NCBI GenBank assembly: GCA_023144585.1
Contig: JAGLFI010000048.1
Coordinates: forward strand, 1 to 7,792
DNA length: 7,792 bases
Direction of reading: 5' to 3'
From: Desulfobacula sp.
GTDB taxonomy: Bacteria > Desulfobacterota > Desulfobacteria > Desulfobacterales > Desulfobacteraceae
In this document: one piece after another, positions 7,663-7,792 of the stretch
Position numbering within the stretch: the first letter of the stretch is position 1
Layout: every line of letters starts with the position of its first letter
Translations under genes and position numbers: made by a program
The notes under the pieces: model-generated
Told to the model about the DNA's origin: nothing
The model's input: the letters and a program-made list of their open reading frames with translations, nothing else
Database searches by the model: none

Positions 7663-7792
7663 TTACGGAACTAAATAAAACCTTAACTACTTGAAATAAT
7701 ATATAGTATTCAAACTATTCATTGTTTTTTATCGCGACAAATGCTATTATTTCCTGAAACCATCAATGACTATATTCCAGAAGGCCATTTAG
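7661..7792 (+). mobile_element. probable IS1182-like insertion sequence, left end
   Basis: Kinase coding sequence ends abruptly near 7662. From there the DNA changes to a very AT-rich stretch starting TGTTACGGAAC, and 80 bases later a transposase-like reading frame begins on the plus strand. The simplest reading is an insertion sequence whose left terminus is close to 7661 and which continues beyond the window. The exact end, the inverted repeat and the target duplication cannot be checked because the other end is missing. An interrupted palindrome at 7691-7713 (TTGAA...TTCAA) lies in the leader and may be structural or accidental. Confidence 0.5.
7741..7792 (+). CDS. transposase N-terminus (IS1182/IS5-like), runs off right edge
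   Basis: Seventeen codons from the ATG at 7741 to the window end read MLLFPETINDYIPEGHL. This resembles the N-terminal L-F/L-P-x-x-I-x-D-x-I-P-E-x-H-L motif that opens many IS1182- and IS5-type DDE transposases. The same frame is open further upstream (preceding codons give FLSRQ), and in relatives the LFPE motif is usually preceded by a few residues, so the true start may lie before 7741. No clear Shine-Dalgarno sequence or alternative ATG is seen. The catalytic domain lies outside the window. The assignment rests on a short motif plus the abrupt loss of kinase homology just upstream. Confidence 0.5.
   Translation, partial: MLLFPETINDYIPEGHL

Overview
The window looks like a chromosomal accessory region of an AT-rich Gram-negative bacterium. 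A Desulfobacterota (sulfate-reducer-like) host is my best guess. It rests on the style of the IS4-type transposase, the RND pump and the kinase with a solute-binding-type sensor, not on a search.

Layout: (1) 1-409, minus: the 5' part of an IS4-family transposase gene that leaves the window on the left, with a candidate IS terminus near 511-537. (2) 538-701: a leader holding a weak candidate promoter and the ribosome binding site of the next gene. (3) 702-6126, plus: a tight three-gene unit encoding a membrane-anchored RND periplasmic adaptor, a complete HAE1-type RND permease and a class I SAM-dependent methyltransferase, with gaps of 3 and 10 bases. No outer-membrane channel gene and no regulator gene is present. 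(4) 6127-6263: convergent intergenic DNA holding a hairpin and, on the minus strand, what reads as the last 26 codons of a MalK/UgpC-like ABC transporter ATPase. (5) 6264-7662, minus: a two-component pair joined by an ATGA overlap. The kinase lost its N-terminal sensor part, and the single-domain response regulator carries a one-base frameshift between its acidic pocket and its phosphoacceptor aspartate. (6) About 7661-7792, plus: the start of a second insertion sequence, probably IS1182-like, whose transposase begins near the right edge and whose insertion cut the kinase gene.

The adaptor and permease should form the inner-membrane and periplasmic parts of a proton-driven tripartite efflux pump that borrows a TolC-like channel encoded elsewhere. 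The methyltransferase is probably co-transcribed, which suggests but does not prove that it modifies something handled by the pump. The right-hand third is decaying DNA: a truncated kinase, a frameshifted regulator and an ABC-transporter remnant between two different IS elements. I see no clearly new biological system. The most informative observations are the IS-disrupted, frameshifted two-component pair, the ABC ATPase remnant and the pump-methyltransferase pairing.
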